From contig CABSFC010000007.1 of the NCBI GenBank assembly GCA_902476875.1, positions 1 to 48,249 on the forward strand: 48,249 bases of DNA. The letters are read 5' to 3'. Shown here one piece after another: positions 1 through 8,425 of the stretch. The position numbers were made by a program, and so were the translations under genes. Below the pieces are notes generated by a model. The model was given only the letters and a program-made list of their open reading frames with translations, made no database searches and was not told where the DNA came from. Numbering within the stretch: position 1 is the first letter of the stretch; every line of letters starts with the position of its first letter. The DNA comes from an uncultured Oscillibacter sp. GTDB taxonomy: Bacteria > Bacillota > Clostridia > Oscillospirales > Oscillospiraceae.

Positions 1-358
1 TGTCCCGCATGGAGCGGGAGACCCGGATGGCGCTGTTGTCCCGGAGGTAGCGGCGGATCTCTCCGATAATCATGGGCACGCCGTAGGTGGAGAACTTCAC
101 CGGCTGGGTGATGTCAAAGTTGTCGATGGCCTTGATCAGGCCCACGCAGCCCACCTGAAACAGGTCGTCCGCGTTCTCGCCCCGGCTGGAAAACCGCTGG
201 ATGACGGACAGCACCAGCCGCAGATTGCCCTCGATCAGTTGGCGGCGGGCCTCCTGGTCGCCCTCCTTGGTCCGGCGCAGCAGTTCCATGGTCTCCTCGC
301 TTTTCAAAACCTTCAGCTTTGCCGTGTTGACACCCGCGATCTCGACTTTTCCCTGCAT
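1..358 (-). CDS. sigG: RNA polymerase sporulation sigma factor SigG (N-terminal part, runs off the window)
   Basis: The reverse strand encodes 119 residues from the ATG at 358 and is cut by the window edge. The N-terminus (KVEIAGVNTAKLKVLKSEE) matches the signature start of sigma-G. It is followed by sigma-70 region 2 (NLRLVLSVIQRFSSRGEN, DDLFQVGCVGLIKAIDNFD, KFSTYGVPMIIGEIRRYLRDN). In the family this is the late forespore-specific sigma factor. A GGGGGCGG stretch precedes the start. A possible forespore-type promoter reads on the reverse strand with a -35 GTATAG at 431-436 and a -10 AATACTG at 407-413, but this is only suggestive. The gene is divergent from the YlmC-like gene; in Bacillus ylmC also lies downstream of sigG. 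Confidence 0.93.
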   Translation of the reverse strand, partial: MQGKVEIAGVNTAKLKVLKSEETMELLRRTKEGDQEARRQLIEGNLRLVLSVIQRFSSRGENADDLFQVGCVGLIKAIDNFDITQPVKFSTYGVPMIIGEIRRYLRDNSAIRVSRSMRD

Positions 359-512
359 GAAAGCCGCCCCCTGACCTGTTGATAACTTCCGTTGCTGTGA
401 TGAAGTCAGTATTTCCCCCGCCGGATTTTCCTATACTGGAAGCTTTTGTCACATTGTGGCCGCATAGGACAGCCGCCGCTTCGCATAGGGTTTTGGCAAG
501 GAGGGGATCGTG

Positions 513-797
513 ATGCAGTGCAGGATCAGGGACTTACGATGCAAAGAGGTCATCAACATCTGCGACGGCTGCCGCCTGGGGTTTGTCTCCGACGTGGACA
601 TCAAAATACCGGAGGGGCAGGTGGTGGCCATCGTGGTCAACGGCCCCTGCCGCTTCTTCGGCCTGTTCGGCAGGGGGGAGGAGTTCTACATCCCCTGGGA
701 CTGTATCCAGCGCATCGGGGACGACATCATCCTCATCGACAAACCCTTCCAGCGCCGGGACCCCAATCTGGAGCGAAAGCGGCGGCGGAGGTTCTGA
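513..797 (+). CDS. YlmC/YmxH family sporulation-associated protein (PRC-barrel-like)
   Basis: A 94-residue protein with the YlmC/YmxH pattern: a start of the type MQCRIRDLRCKEVINICDG, then RLGFVSDVDI, then a hydrophobic segment ending in an IPWDCIQRIGDDIILID motif. The family is a single PRC-barrel-like domain found in spore formers; its molecular role is not established. The ATG at 513 was chosen over the GTG at 510 because the Shine-Dalgarno AAGGAGGGG (498-506) sits 6 bases upstream of it. A weak sigma-E-like pair (CATA at 463-466 and CATAGGGT at 484-491) lies just upstream but would leave a very short leader. The tail is strongly basic (RKRRRRF). Confidence 0.8.
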   Translation: MQCRIRDLRCKEVINICDGCRLGFVSDVDIKIPEGQVVAIVVNGPCRFFGLFGRGEEFYIPWDCIQRIGDDIILIDKPFQRRDPNLERKRRRRF

Positions 798-853
798 TAG
801 ACCCGTGAAAAGCAAAAAAACGGCACATTTTTAAAGATTTTTGGAAAAAATAC

Positions 854-882
854 TTGCATCGGGCGCGGCCTTGTGGTATTAT
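854..882 (+). promoter_or_regulatory. Housekeeping promoter of rpsB-tsf
   Basis: -35 TTGCAT (854-859), 17-bp spacer, -10 TATTAT (877-882) with a TGG extended -10 at 874-876. The leader to rpsB is about 105 nt and contains a small CCTGT/ACAGG hairpin; I cannot assign it to a known ribosomal-protein leader class. Confidence 0.75.
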
Positions 883-993
883 ATTTCAGCATTCCGCACG
901 GTGTGTAGACTTCCTGTCTGTGCCGCACAGGTTGGCAGGGGGGATGAAACCGCCGGAGGTACAACTAAATTTGATTTGGAGGAACAAACAACT

Positions 994-1728
994 ATGGCAA
1001 ATTCTAGCGTCGTATCCATGAAGGCCCTGCTGGAGGCGGGCGTCCACTTCGGTCACCAGACCCGCCGTTGGAACCCCAAGATGGCTCCCTATATCTACAC
1101 TGAGCGCAACGGCATCTATATCGTGGACCTGCAGAAGACCGTCCGCAAGCTGGAGGAGGCCTACAACTTCGTCCGTGAGCTGAGCGAGAGCGGTCAGTCC
1201 CTGCTGTTCGTCGGCACCAAGAAGCAGGCCCAGGAGGCCATCCGCGAGGAGGCCACCCGCTGCGGTCAGTACTATGTCAACGCCCGCTGGCTGGGCGGCA
1301 TGATGACCAACTTCAAGACCATGCGTACCCGTATCGACCGTCTGAACCAGCTGAAGACCATGCAGGCTGACGGTACCTTCGATATGCTGCCCAAGAAGGA
1401 AGTCATCAAGCACCTGGGCGAGATCGAGAAGCTGGAGAAGTACCTGGGCGGCGTGAAGGAAATGAAGAAGCTGCCCGGCGCCCTGTTCATCGTGGACACC
1501 CGCAAGGAGCGCAACGCCATCGCCGAGGCCCACAAGCTGGGCATCCCCGTGGTCGCCATCGCCGACACCAACTGCGATCCCGACGAGATCGATTACGTCA
1601 TCCCCGGCAACGACGACGCCATCCGCGCCATCAAGCTGATCTCTTCCATCATGGCCAACGCCGTGCTGGAGGGCAAGCAGGGCGAGCAGACCGAGGACGC
1701 CGCCGAGAAGGCGGAGGACGCCGAGTAA
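994..1728 (+). CDS. rpsB: 30S ribosomal protein S2
   Basis: A 244-residue S2 protein. Conserved features are LLEAGVHFGHQTRRWNPKM near the N-terminus, the segment NGIYIVDLQKT, the run RWLGGMMTNFKT, the FIVDTRKERNAIAEA motif and VIPGNDDAIRAIKL near the end, followed by an acidic tail. It assembles late into the small subunit and is needed for S1 binding. The ATG at 994 was chosen because of the Shine-Dalgarno GGAGGA just upstream and homology; an open upstream extension in the same frame is not family-like. It is followed 56 bp later by tsf in the standard rpsB-tsf operon. Codon use is strongly biased, as expected for a highly expressed gene. Confidence 0.98.
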   Translation: MANSSVVSMKALLEAGVHFGHQTRRWNPKMAPYIYTERNGIYIVDLQKTVRKLEEAYNFVRELSESGQSLLFVGTKKQAQEAIREEATRCGQYYVNARWLGGMMTNFKTMRTRIDRLNQLKTMQADGTFDMLPKKEVIKHLGEIEKLEKYLGGVKEMKKLPGALFIVDTRKERNAIAEAHKLGIPVVAIADTNCDPDEIDYVIPGNDDAIRAIKLISSIMANAVLEGKQGEQTEDAAEKAEDAE

Positions 1729-1784
1729 TCTGACTTTTCAAGCGCGACCGCGCTTTGAGATCAACAATATTGGAGGAAACGAAA

Positions 1785-2702
1785 ATGGCTTTTACCGCTG
1801 CTGATGTTAAGAACCTGCGTGAGAAGACCGGCGTGGGTATGATGGACTGCAAGAAAGCGCTGACCGCCTCCGACGGCGACATGGACAAGGCTGTCGAATG
1901 GCTGCGTGAGAAGGGTCTGGCCGCCTCTGTGAAGAAGGCCGGGCGCATCGCCGCCGAGGGCATGGCCTATGCCACCGTCGTGGACGGTGTGGGCGTGGTG
2001 GTCGAGGTCAACGCTGAGACCGACTTCGTGGGCAAGAACGAGAAGTTCGTGGACTTCGTCAAGGGCGTGGCCGCCACCGTGGCCAAGGAGAATCCCGCCG
2101 ATCTGGACGCTCTGATGGAGACCAAGTATATCGGCACCGACCTGACCGTGACCCAGCAGCAGCAGGAGATGGTGCTGGTCATCGGCGAGAACATCAAGGT
2201 CCGCCGCTTCGCCCGCTTCGCGGACGGCGTGTCCGTGTCCTATGTCCACGCCGGCGGCAAGATCGGCGTGCTGGTGAACCTGGAGACCGACCTGCCCGCC
2301 GAGAAGGTGCAGGAGGCCGGCAAGGATGTCGCCATGCAGATCGCCGCGCTGAATCCCCGTTTCTGGGACAAGTCTCAGGTCACCCAGGACGTTCTGGACG
2401 AGGAGAAGAAGGTCATGATGGCCCAGATGGCCAACGACCCGAAGATGGCCTCCAAGCCCGAGCAGGTCCGTGAGAAGATTGTCATGGGCAAGCTGAACAA
2501 GTTCTATGCCGAGAACTGCCTGCTGCAGCAGGAGTTCGTCAAGGACGGCTCCCTGACCGTCGAGAAGTATATTGCCACCGCCGCAAAGGCGCTGGGCGGC
2601 ACCATCACCTTCAAGGACGCTGTTCGCTTTGAGAAGGGCGAGGGCATCGAGAAGAAGCAGGAGAACTTCGCCGCGGAGATCGCCTCTATGGTGAAGGGCT
2701 GA
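1785..2702 (+). CDS. tsf: Translation elongation factor Ts
   Basis: A 305-residue EF-Ts, the nucleotide exchange factor for EF-Tu. The N-terminal UBA-like domain contains the LREKTGVGMMDCKKAL signature (about residues 9-24). The core dimerisation region follows, with NAETDFVGKNEKF and VGHAGGKIGVLV-like segments. The start ATG at 1785 has TGGAGGAAAC upstream. It ends the rpsB-tsf operon and is followed by a strong terminator. Length is normal for Clostridia. pyrH and frr, which often follow, are not here. Confidence 0.98.
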   Translation: MAFTAADVKNLREKTGVGMMDCKKALTASDGDMDKAVEWLREKGLAASVKKAGRIAAEGMAYATVVDGVGVVVEVNAETDFVGKNEKFVDFVKGVAATVAKENPADLDALMETKYIGTDLTVTQQQQEMVLVIGENIKVRRFARFADGVSVSYVHAGGKIGVLVNLETDLPAEKVQEAGKDVAMQIAALNPRFWDKSQVTQDVLDEEKKVMMAQMANDPKMASKPEQVREKIVMGKLNKFYAENCLLQQEFVKDGSLTVEKYIATAAKALGGTITFKDAVRFEKGEGIEKKQENFAAEIASMVKG

Positions 2703-2769
2703 TTTTGTTGAGATTCTTCCCCCAATCTTGAACAGAATCTCCCCTGAATATTGACCCGATTGCGAAATT

Positions 2770-2808
2770 GGGCTCGAGGTAATTTACGTTACCCCGGGCC
2801 CTTTTTTT
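2770..2808 (+). terminator. Rho-independent terminator of rpsB-tsf
   Basis: An imperfect 13-bp stem: GGGCTCGAGGTAA pairs with TTACCCCGGGCCC across a short loop and is followed by seven Ts. Confidence 0.85.
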
Positions 2809-2947
2809 GCGCTTATTTGACCTGTAAACGGTAATCTGGCCCGGTTTCAGACACATTTCAAACCAATTCTTAATCCCCCGCCCCTGCCAAAATTCGAGGG
2901 AGAAAAGGGCGGAAATGGGAGGAAGAAGCACATTTACAGTCATGAGA
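2809..2947. other. Gene-free stretch between two terminators
   Basis: About 140 nt with no convincing reading frame, lying between the tsf terminator and a second strong terminator. It holds no clear promoter. It could be the remains of a small RNA or a decayed short gene. Confidence 0.3.
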
Positions 2948-2977
2948 AGGCAGGCACGAAAGCGCCTGCCTTTTTTT
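2948..2977 (+). terminator. Orphan Rho-independent terminator
   Basis: AGGCAGGC pairs with GCCTGCCT and is followed by a T tract. No gene lies between it and the preceding terminator. Confidence 0.75.
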
Positions 2978-3026
2978 CATTGTGGCGAAACAGGCGGTTT
3001 GTAGGGGGAAGTCCATTGGATTTTCC

Positions 3027-3055
3027 TTGTATTTAGTGTTGTAAGCTGGTATAAT
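3027..3055 (+). promoter_or_regulatory. Promoter of the M50 protease-scpAB operon
   Basis: -35 TTGTAT (3027-3032), 17-bp spacer, -10 TATAAT (3050-3055) with a TGG extended -10. Confidence 0.8.
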
Positions 3056-3092
3056 ACTCCTATATTTTGGGCTATGATGACTGGAGGAAGCA

Positions 3093-3752
3093 ATGCTGCG
3101 TTATCTGCAAGAACTGGTCCAGGCGTTTGACTTCCCGTCCTTTAGCGGTGCCTTGCTGCGGGTGGCCGCGGTTTTTCTCTGCCTGACGGTCCATGAGACC
3201 TGCCACGGTCTGGCGGCCTGCGCGCTGGGCGACCCCACCGCAAAGTCCATGCACCGAATCAGCCTGAATCCGCTGCGGCATATTGACTGGCTGGGCCTTT
3301 TGATGATGCTGGTGGCCGGCTTCGGCTGGGCCAAGCCGGTGCCGGTGGACCCGCGCTATTTCAAAAAACCCAAGCAGGGGATGGCCATAACGGCCCTGGC
3401 GGGGCCGGCCTCTAATTTCCTGCTGGCAATTCTGACCATGCTTGTCAGTAAGGTGATTTACCTTTACACTCCTTATTCCACAGGGACAGAGGCACTTTTT
3501 AACTTCTGCCTGTACACCGTGGCACCTCTGTCCATCGGCCTGGGCCTGTTCAACCTGCTGCCCATACCGCCGCTGGACGGCTCCAAGGTGGTGGCGGTCC
3601 TTCTGCCGGACCGGGCGTATGTCCAGTTGATGCGCTACGAGCGCTACGGGATGCTGGTGTTGTTGCTTCTCAGCTGGTTTGGACTGACGGGCAGATGGAT
3701 TAGCGGTGTCATCATGACCGTGTACAGCGCGTTTATTAACTTGATTTTTTGA
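3093..3752 (+). CDS. Site-2 protease family (M50) membrane metalloprotease
   Basis: A 219-residue membrane protein with the M50 zinc motif HETCH (an HExxH) near residue 32 and the second conserved element NLLPIPPLDGSKV near residue 155, whose Asp is the expected third metal ligand. It has several hydrophobic segments. Family members cleave substrates within membranes; the YwhC-like short subgroup has no settled substrate. SD GGAGGAA lies 4-5 bases before the ATG. It heads a transcript with scpA, whose reading frame begins within about 10 bp of this stop, an arrangement common in Clostridia. Confidence 0.9.
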   Translation: MLRYLQELVQAFDFPSFSGALLRVAAVFLCLTVHETCHGLAACALGDPTAKSMHRISLNPLRHIDWLGLLMMLVAGFGWAKPVPVDPRYFKKPKQGMAITALAGPASNFLLAILTMLVSKVIYLYTPYSTGTEALFNFCLYTVAPLSIGLGLFNLLPIPPLDGSKVVAVLLPDRAYVQLMRYERYGMLVLLLLSWFGLTGRWISGVIMTVYSAFINLIF

Positions 3753-3762
3753 GGTGGCTCTT

Positions 3763-4545
3763 TTGGAAAATCCCGTATTCAAACTGGAAAAAGTCGTCCG
3801 CTCCAAGTCGGAGGAGATGCAGGATTTCGAGGGCCCCCTGGACCTGATCCTCTTTCTGCTGGGAAAGAACAAGATGGAGATCCAGGACATCTCCATCGCA
3901 TTGATCTGCGACCAGTACCTGGCCTGGCTGGAGCAGCGGCAGAAGATGGACCTGGAGGTGGCCAGCGAGTTTGTGACCATGGCGTCCCACCTGGTGTACA
4001 TCAAGACCCGGATGCTGCTCTCCATCGAGGACGAGGAGGCCCAGAGCGAGATGGACGCCCTGATCCAGTCCCTGGAGGAGCGCCGCCGGAACGAAAATTA
4101 CGTCCGGGTCAAGGCGGTGGCGGCGAAGCTGGGGCCCATGGGGGAGTTCGGGCGGAACATCATCACCCGGAATCCGGAGCCCGTGCAGCGGGGGAAAATT
4201 TATGAATACGACCAGGAGAGGGCGGACCTGATCCTGGCCATGGCTGAGATCCAGAGCCGGGCCGAGCGGGCCCTGCCGCCGCCCAAGGCCGCCTTCCAGG
4301 AGATCGTGCGGCACGAACCGTATCCGGTGGAGAGCAAGGCGCGGGAGATCATCCGCCAGCTGAAGGAGCACGGCATCACCCGGTTCCGCCTGCTGTTCCG
4401 TGGCAACCGCAGCCGCAGCGAGATCGTGGCGACCTTTCTGGCGGTGCTGGAGCTGTGCCGCGCCCGGGTCCTGCGTCTGGCGGGCTCGGAGACGGACTGC
4501 ACCGTCCGTCAGGAGGGCGAGCTGCCGGAGAATCTGACATTCTGA
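3763..4545 (+). CDS. scpA: Segregation and condensation protein A
   Basis: A 260-residue kleisin subunit of the bacterial SMC condensin. The N-terminal FEGPLDLILFLLGKNKMEIQDI motif region, the central acidic region and the winged-helix C-terminus (ARVLRLAGSETDCTVRQEGE type) are all present. I placed the start at TTG 3763 because GAGGTGG (3751-3757) is a well-spaced SD for it; the GTG at 3754 lies inside that SD. It is followed by scpB 10 bp downstream. ScpA binds SMC heads and ScpB to organise and segregate the chromosome. Confidence 0.95.
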   Translation: MENPVFKLEKVVRSKSEEMQDFEGPLDLILFLLGKNKMEIQDISIALICDQYLAWLEQRQKMDLEVASEFVTMASHLVYIKTRMLLSIEDEEAQSEMDALIQSLEERRRNENYVRVKAVAAKLGPMGEFGRNIITRNPEPVQRGKIYEYDQERADLILAMAEIQSRAERALPPPKAAFQEIVRHEPYPVESKAREIIRQLKEHGITRFRLLFRGNRSRSEIVATFLAVLELCRARVLRLAGSETDCTVRQEGELPENLTF

Positions 4546-4555
4546 GGAGGACGCC

Positions 4556-5188
4556 ATGGAGAGCATGGAGATGAAAGAGATCGAATCCGCCATTGAGGGC
4601 ATCCTGTTCGCCTCCGGCGAGCCTATCCATGTGGACCGGATCTGCGTGGCTCTGGACATGGACCGCCCCACGGTGGAACAGGTGCTGCAGAAGCTGATGG
4701 ACTACTACGCCTACGAGCGCCGGGGTATTCGCCTGCTGCACATCGAAGACAGCTGGCAACTGTGCTCAGCGCCGGACTACGCGGACATCATCCGCAGGGC
4801 CTTTGAGATCCGAAAGCCCGCCAAGCTGAGCCAGCCCGCGCTGGAGGTGCTGACGATCATCGCCTACTATCAGCCCACCACCAGGGCCTATGTGGATCAG
4901 ATTCGGGGCGTGGACAGCTCCTATACTATGGGGCTTTTGCAGGAGCGGAAGCTCATTGAGGAGTGCGGGCGTCTGCAGGTGCCTGGACGGCCCCGGCTGT
5001 ACCGCACCACCAAGCAGTTTTTGCGGGCGTTCCACCTCTCCAGCCTGGACGATCTGCCGGAGATGCCGGACCTGGGCGGCGAGGGGCAGATGCGGCTCAG
5101 CGAGAGCGGGGAGATCATCGACCCCGCCGAACAGGCGGAGATCACCGGGGCGGATACGCCGGAGGACGCGGATTTCCGGGAGGAATAA
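4556..5188 (+). CDS. scpB: Segregation and condensation protein B
   Basis: A 210-residue ScpB with two winged-helix domains. It starts with the family-typical IESAIEGILFASGEP, and the conserved LEVLTIIAYYQPTTRAYVDQIRGVDS lies near residues 98-123. It continues through LIEECGRLQVPGRPRLYRTT. The acidic C-terminal tail is usual. ScpB dimers bind ScpA in the SMC complex. SD GAGGA lies upstream of the ATG. It is co-transcribed with scpA. Confidence 0.96.
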   Translation: MESMEMKEIESAIEGILFASGEPIHVDRICVALDMDRPTVEQVLQKLMDYYAYERRGIRLLHIEDSWQLCSAPDYADIIRRAFEIRKPAKLSQPALEVLTIIAYYQPTTRAYVDQIRGVDSSYTMGLLQERKLIEECGRLQVPGRPRLYRTTKQFLRAFHLSSLDDLPEMPDLGGEGQMRLSESGEIIDPAEQAEITGADTPEDADFREE

Positions 5189-5270
5189 CGCCCCTGTTCT
5201 GCTTTGCTTTCCATTCTGTTGGGCGGCCGGCGCAAGCCGGATAAACTTTCCATAGAGGAGGGGGGTTCCC

Positions 5271-5930
5271 GTGATTTTGCTCTGGATTCTGGGCATCCTG
5301 GCGGCGCTGATTTTGCTGCTGTGCTGGACTCGCGTGGGCATTCAGGCGGCGTTTGGCGGCGGGACGCTCACCCTTGACGCCAGGGTGGGGTTTATTCACA
5401 TTCGGATACTACCCGCAAAGAAAAAGAAGGAAAAAGCGGCTGAGACTGCGAAAAAAGCGGAAAAAAAGGCAAAAGAAACGGTGAAAAAGTCCAAAGCACC
5501 GCTGCCGAAGCCCTCCCTGGACGACATCAGAGACGCGGTGCGTACGCTGGCCCCGCCCCTGAAGCGGGCCCTGGGGCGCACCAGGCGGGGAATCCGCGTC
5601 CATCCCCTGCAGCTGCGCGTCACCGTGGGCGGAAGGGAGGACCCGGCCGCCGCCGCGGAGCTATACGGCTATCTCCACGCCGGGATCTGGACCGGGATGC
5701 CTGTGCTGGAGCAGCTGCTGGTCATCCCGGCGCCCTACATCCACATCGGCATCGATTTCGACGCCCCGGACACAATAGCGGAGGGCGAACTGGGCGTCTC
5801 CGCCCGGATCGGTACCCTGCTGGCCGCCGCCCTTGGCGTCGGCATCCCGGCGCTGCGGTGGTTCCTGCGCTATCAGAAACAGCATCAGAAACAGACACTG
5901 GCCAAGACGCCCGAGCAGGCGGCCGCGTAA
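5271..5930 (+). CDS. DUF2953 family membrane-anchored protein (YtfI-like)
   Basis: A 219-residue protein starting with GTG behind GAGGAGGGGGG. One N-terminal membrane segment (about residues 1-20) is followed by a short beta-type region, a lysine/alanine-rich stretch (about residues 45-75), and the DUF2953 core (ALGRTRRGIRVHPLQLRVTVGGREDPA). A second hydrophobic region lies near the C-terminus. It sits directly upstream of a YtfJ homologue, the same order as ytfI-ytfJ in Bacillus, where the pair is sporulation-linked. No biochemical function is established. Confidence 0.8.
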   Translation: MILLWILGILAALILLLCWTRVGIQAAFGGGTLTLDARVGFIHIRILPAKKKKEKAAETAKKAEKKAKETVKKSKAPLPKPSLDDIRDAVRTLAPPLKRALGRTRRGIRVHPLQLRVTVGGREDPAAAAELYGYLHAGIWTGMPVLEQLLVIPAPYIHIGIDFDAPDTIAEGELGVSARIGTLLAAALGVGIPALRWFLRYQKQHQKQTLAKTPEQAAA

Positions 5931-5945
5931 GAAAGGAAGGTTCAA

Positions 5946-6344
5946 ATGGACAACACGATGGAGAAGAAAAGCCCCCTGAACGACCTGATGCGCTCTACCA
6001 TGGAAAAAATCCACGAAATGGTGGACACCAATACCATCGTCGGCGAGCCGATCAACACAGTGGACGGCGTGACGCTGATCCCGATCTCCAAGGTCAGCTT
6101 CGGCTTTGGCAGCGGCGGCGGAGACTACGGAAAGCCCTCGAAGGACGGCTTTGGCGGCGGCAGCGCCGCCGGTGTGAAGATCGACCCCGTGGCGTTCCTG
6201 GTCATCAAGGACGGCGCCACCCGCGTCCTGCCCGTGGCGGTGCCGCCGGTGTCCACCGTGGACCGGGTTGTCGAGATGGTTCCCGATATCATGGATAAAG
6301 TGGAAAAATATTTCGACAAGAAGGAAGAAAAAGAAACCCCCTGA
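5946..6344 (+). CDS. ytfJ: GerW/YtfJ family spore protein
   Basis: A 132-residue protein with the family hallmarks: MVDTNTIVGEPINTVDGVTLIPISKVSFGFG-type core (about residues 25-55), a glycine-rich loop, and a hydrophobic DPVAFLVIKDGATRVLPV segment. In spore formers YtfJ/GerW is made in the forespore and affects germination. SD AGGAAGG precedes the ATG. It lies 15 bp behind the DUF2953 gene and ahead of the carboxypeptidase, so the block looks like a spore-related operon inserted between scpAB and rluB. Confidence 0.92.
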   Translation: MDNTMEKKSPLNDLMRSTMEKIHEMVDTNTIVGEPINTVDGVTLIPISKVSFGFGSGGGDYGKPSKDGFGGGSAAGVKIDPVAFLVIKDGATRVLPVAVPPVSTVDRVVEMVPDIMDKVEKYFDKKEEKETP

Positions 6345-6388
6345 CAGGGGTATACTACCATCACTGTGAACGAATGAGGTGATGGTCC

Positions 6389-7480
6389 GTGGCAAAGCGC
6401 GTTTTCCGCTGGTTGGAGGTCCTGCTGATCCTGTGCAGTATTTTACCTTGTCAGGCCCGTGCTGTCAGTACATCGGCCACTTCCGCCATCCTGATGGACG
6501 GGGACAGCGGCCGGGTCCTGTACGAGCAGAACGCCGACGCTCGGATGCTGATCGCCAGCACGACGAAGATCATGACGGCGCTGGTGGCGATCCGGGAGGG
6601 GAATCTGTCCGACACCGTCACCGTGAAGCGGGAGGCCACGCTGACGGAGGGCTCCTCCATGTATCTGAAGGAGGGGGAGCGGCTGACGCTGGAGACGCTG
6701 CTGTACGGGCTGATGCTGTGCTCCGGCAACGACGCCGCCGTGGCCATCGCGGACCACGTGGGCGGCAGCCAGGCGGGCTTTGTGAAGCTGATGAACGAGA
6801 CGGCCCGGGAGCTTGGAATGACCAACAGCTCCTTCGCAAACCCCAATGGCCTGGACGACGAGGACCACTATTCCACCGCCAGGGACATGGCGGTGTTGGC
6901 CCGCGCGGCCATGGAGAACGAGACGCTGGTGCGGATCGTCTCCACCCGCAGCGTTACCATCGGCGGGCGGACGATGACGAACCACAACAAGCTGCTGGCC
7001 TACATGGACGGCTGCATCGGATTGAAGACGGGCTACACCCGGGCGGCAGGCCGGACGCTGGTCAGCTGCGCGGAACAGAACGGACAGCGCCTGGTGGCGG
7101 TGACGCTCCAGGACGGCAACGACTGGGCGGATCATCAGGCCCTATATGAGTACGGCTTTTCCACCTATCCCGCCCGGCGGGCGGCGGTGCTGGGAAAGGT
7201 ACTGGACAGCGCGGCTGTCCGGGGCGGACTCTGCGCCACGGTGCCGCTGGTAGCGGCGGACAGCTTCTCCTGGCCCGTGGCGGCAGGGGAGGAGCTGGAG
7301 ACCCGCGTCGAGGTGGACGGCCCGCTGACGGCGCCGTTGACCGCCGGGTCAAAGGCTGGACAGGCCGTGTTCACGCTGAATGGCAACGAAGTGGGCCGTG
7401 TGGACCTGCTGTGCGGCGCGTCTGTGCCGCCGAAGCTGGAGTCCGCGCTGGGCACTTTGAAGCTGGGCCTGCCGGGATGA
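6389..7480 (+). CDS. D-alanyl-D-alanine carboxypeptidase (DacF/PBP5 type)
   Basis: A 363-residue S11-family penicillin-binding protein. A signal peptide spans about residues 1-27. The three active-site motifs are present: S57-T-T-K60, S112-G-N114 and K213-T-G215. A C-terminal PBP5-type beta domain follows (from about residue 270). The enzyme trims the terminal D-Ala from peptidoglycan stem peptides outside the membrane. The start is GTG 6389, with a GAGGTGATGG ribosome binding site. The context of ytfJ upstream and rluB downstream suggests a sporulation role (DacF/DacB-like cortex trimming), but that is inference. Confidence 0.92.
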   Translation: MAKRVFRWLEVLLILCSILPCQARAVSTSATSAILMDGDSGRVLYEQNADARMLIASTTKIMTALVAIREGNLSDTVTVKREATLTEGSSMYLKEGERLTLETLLYGLMLCSGNDAAVAIADHVGGSQAGFVKLMNETARELGMTNSSFANPNGLDDEDHYSTARDMAVLARAAMENETLVRIVSTRSVTIGGRTMTNHNKLLAYMDGCIGLKTGYTRAAGRTLVSCAEQNGQRLVAVTLQDGNDWADHQALYEYGFSTYPARRAAVLGKVLDSAAVRGGLCATVPLVAADSFSWPVAAGEELETRVEVDGPLTAPLTAGSKAGQAVFTLNGNEVGRVDLLCGASVPPKLESALGTLKLGLPG

Positions 7481-7489
7481 GGACAAGAC

Positions 7490-8212
7490 ATGGAAGAACG
7501 ACTGCAAAAACTGCTCTCCGCCGCCGGGGTCTGTTCCCGCCGGGCGGCGGAGGCGTACATCACCGCCGGCCGGGTGACGGTCAACGGGGAACTGGCGGAG
7601 CTGGGCCGGCGGGCTGACCCGGAACGGGACGACATTCGGGTGGACGGCAGACCGCTGGCGGCGAGGGCCGAACCGGTCTATTTACTGCTGAACAAGCCCC
7701 GAGGCTATGTGACCACCCTCTCTGACGAGAAGGGGCGGCGGACGGTGGCGGACCTTGTGAAGGACTGCGGCGCGCGGGTGTATCCCGTGGGGCGGCTGGA
7801 TCTGGATTCCGAGGGGCTGCTGCTGATGACCAACGACGGGGCGCTGACGCAGCAATTGCTGCATCCCAGCCATGAGGTGTCCAAGACCTATCACGTCTCC
7901 GTCTACGGCCCGGTGGCGGGCGCGGCGGCGCGGCTGTCCGCCGTCACGGACCTGGAGGGGGAGCGCATCCGCCCCGCCCGGGTGGAGGCGCTGCGGCAGA
8001 CCGGGCGGACGGCGGAGTTGGCCGTCACCATCCACGAGGGGAAGAACCGCCAGATTCGCCGGATGTGCGCCGCCTGCGGCCTGACGGTGAAGCGGCTGCG
8101 CCGGGTGCGGGAGCATACGCTGGAGCTGGGAGATCTGCCCGTGGGGAAATGGCGGTATCTGACGGCGGAGGAAGCGGCGGCGCTTAGGAAAGAATTAGGA
8201 ATTAGGAATTAG
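7490..8212 (+). CDS. rluB: 23S rRNA pseudouridine synthase (RluB/RsuA family)
   Basis: A 240-residue enzyme. The N-terminal S4 RNA-binding domain (about residues 3-50) is followed by the RsuA-type catalytic domain with YPVGRLDLDSEGLLLMTND, whose first Asp (about residue 103) is the nucleophile. The IHEGKNRQIRRMCAACG motif lies near the end. It isomerises a specific uridine in large-subunit rRNA. The last codons (KELGIRN, then TAG) are formed by a GAATTAG direct repeat, so the C-terminus has been supplied by repeat DNA. It is 9 bp downstream of the carboxypeptidase gene. Confidence 0.92.
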   Translation: MEERLQKLLSAAGVCSRRAAEAYITAGRVTVNGELAELGRRADPERDDIRVDGRPLAARAEPVYLLLNKPRGYVTTLSDEKGRRTVADLVKDCGARVYPVGRLDLDSEGLLLMTNDGALTQQLLHPSHEVSKTYHVSVYGPVAGAAARLSAVTDLEGERIRPARVEALRQTGRTAELAVTIHEGKNRQIRRMCAACGLTVKRLRRVREHTLELGDLPVGKWRYLTAEEAAALRKELGIRN

Positions 8213-8281
8213 AAATGAGGAATTTGGGGCTTTCGGCGAGTTCGCGTGCCCGTTCCGCTGCGCTCTGATTCTTAATTCCTG
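8192..8281. repeat. MITE-like or degenerate palindromic repeat overlapping the rluB stop
   Basis: GAATTAGGAATTAGGAATTAG is a 7-bp unit repeated three times at 8192-8212. About 60 bp downstream lies an inverted partner, TGATTCTTAATTCCTG (8266-8281), which pairs imperfectly with the left end. The internal part is unrelated GC-rich sequence. It looks like a short non-autonomous element or its relic. Confidence 0.45.
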
Positions 8282-8321
8282 TTTTTTTGCAAGTCCTTGG
8301 AAAAATCCTGCAAAAATGTGT

Positions 8322-8349
8322 TTGAATTACCCTGCATTTGTGGTACAAT
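8322..8349 (+). promoter_or_regulatory. Promoter of the rpiR-type regulator operon
   Basis: -35 TTGAAT (8322-8327), 16-bp spacer, -10 TACAAT (8344-8349) with a TGG extended -10. Confidence 0.7.
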
Positions 8350-8425
8350 ATCGCAGGATGCGGTTTGCCGGGGACGGCGGACCGGCACGAAGGAAAACAG
8401 AGACAGAAAACACGGAGGGAGCACC

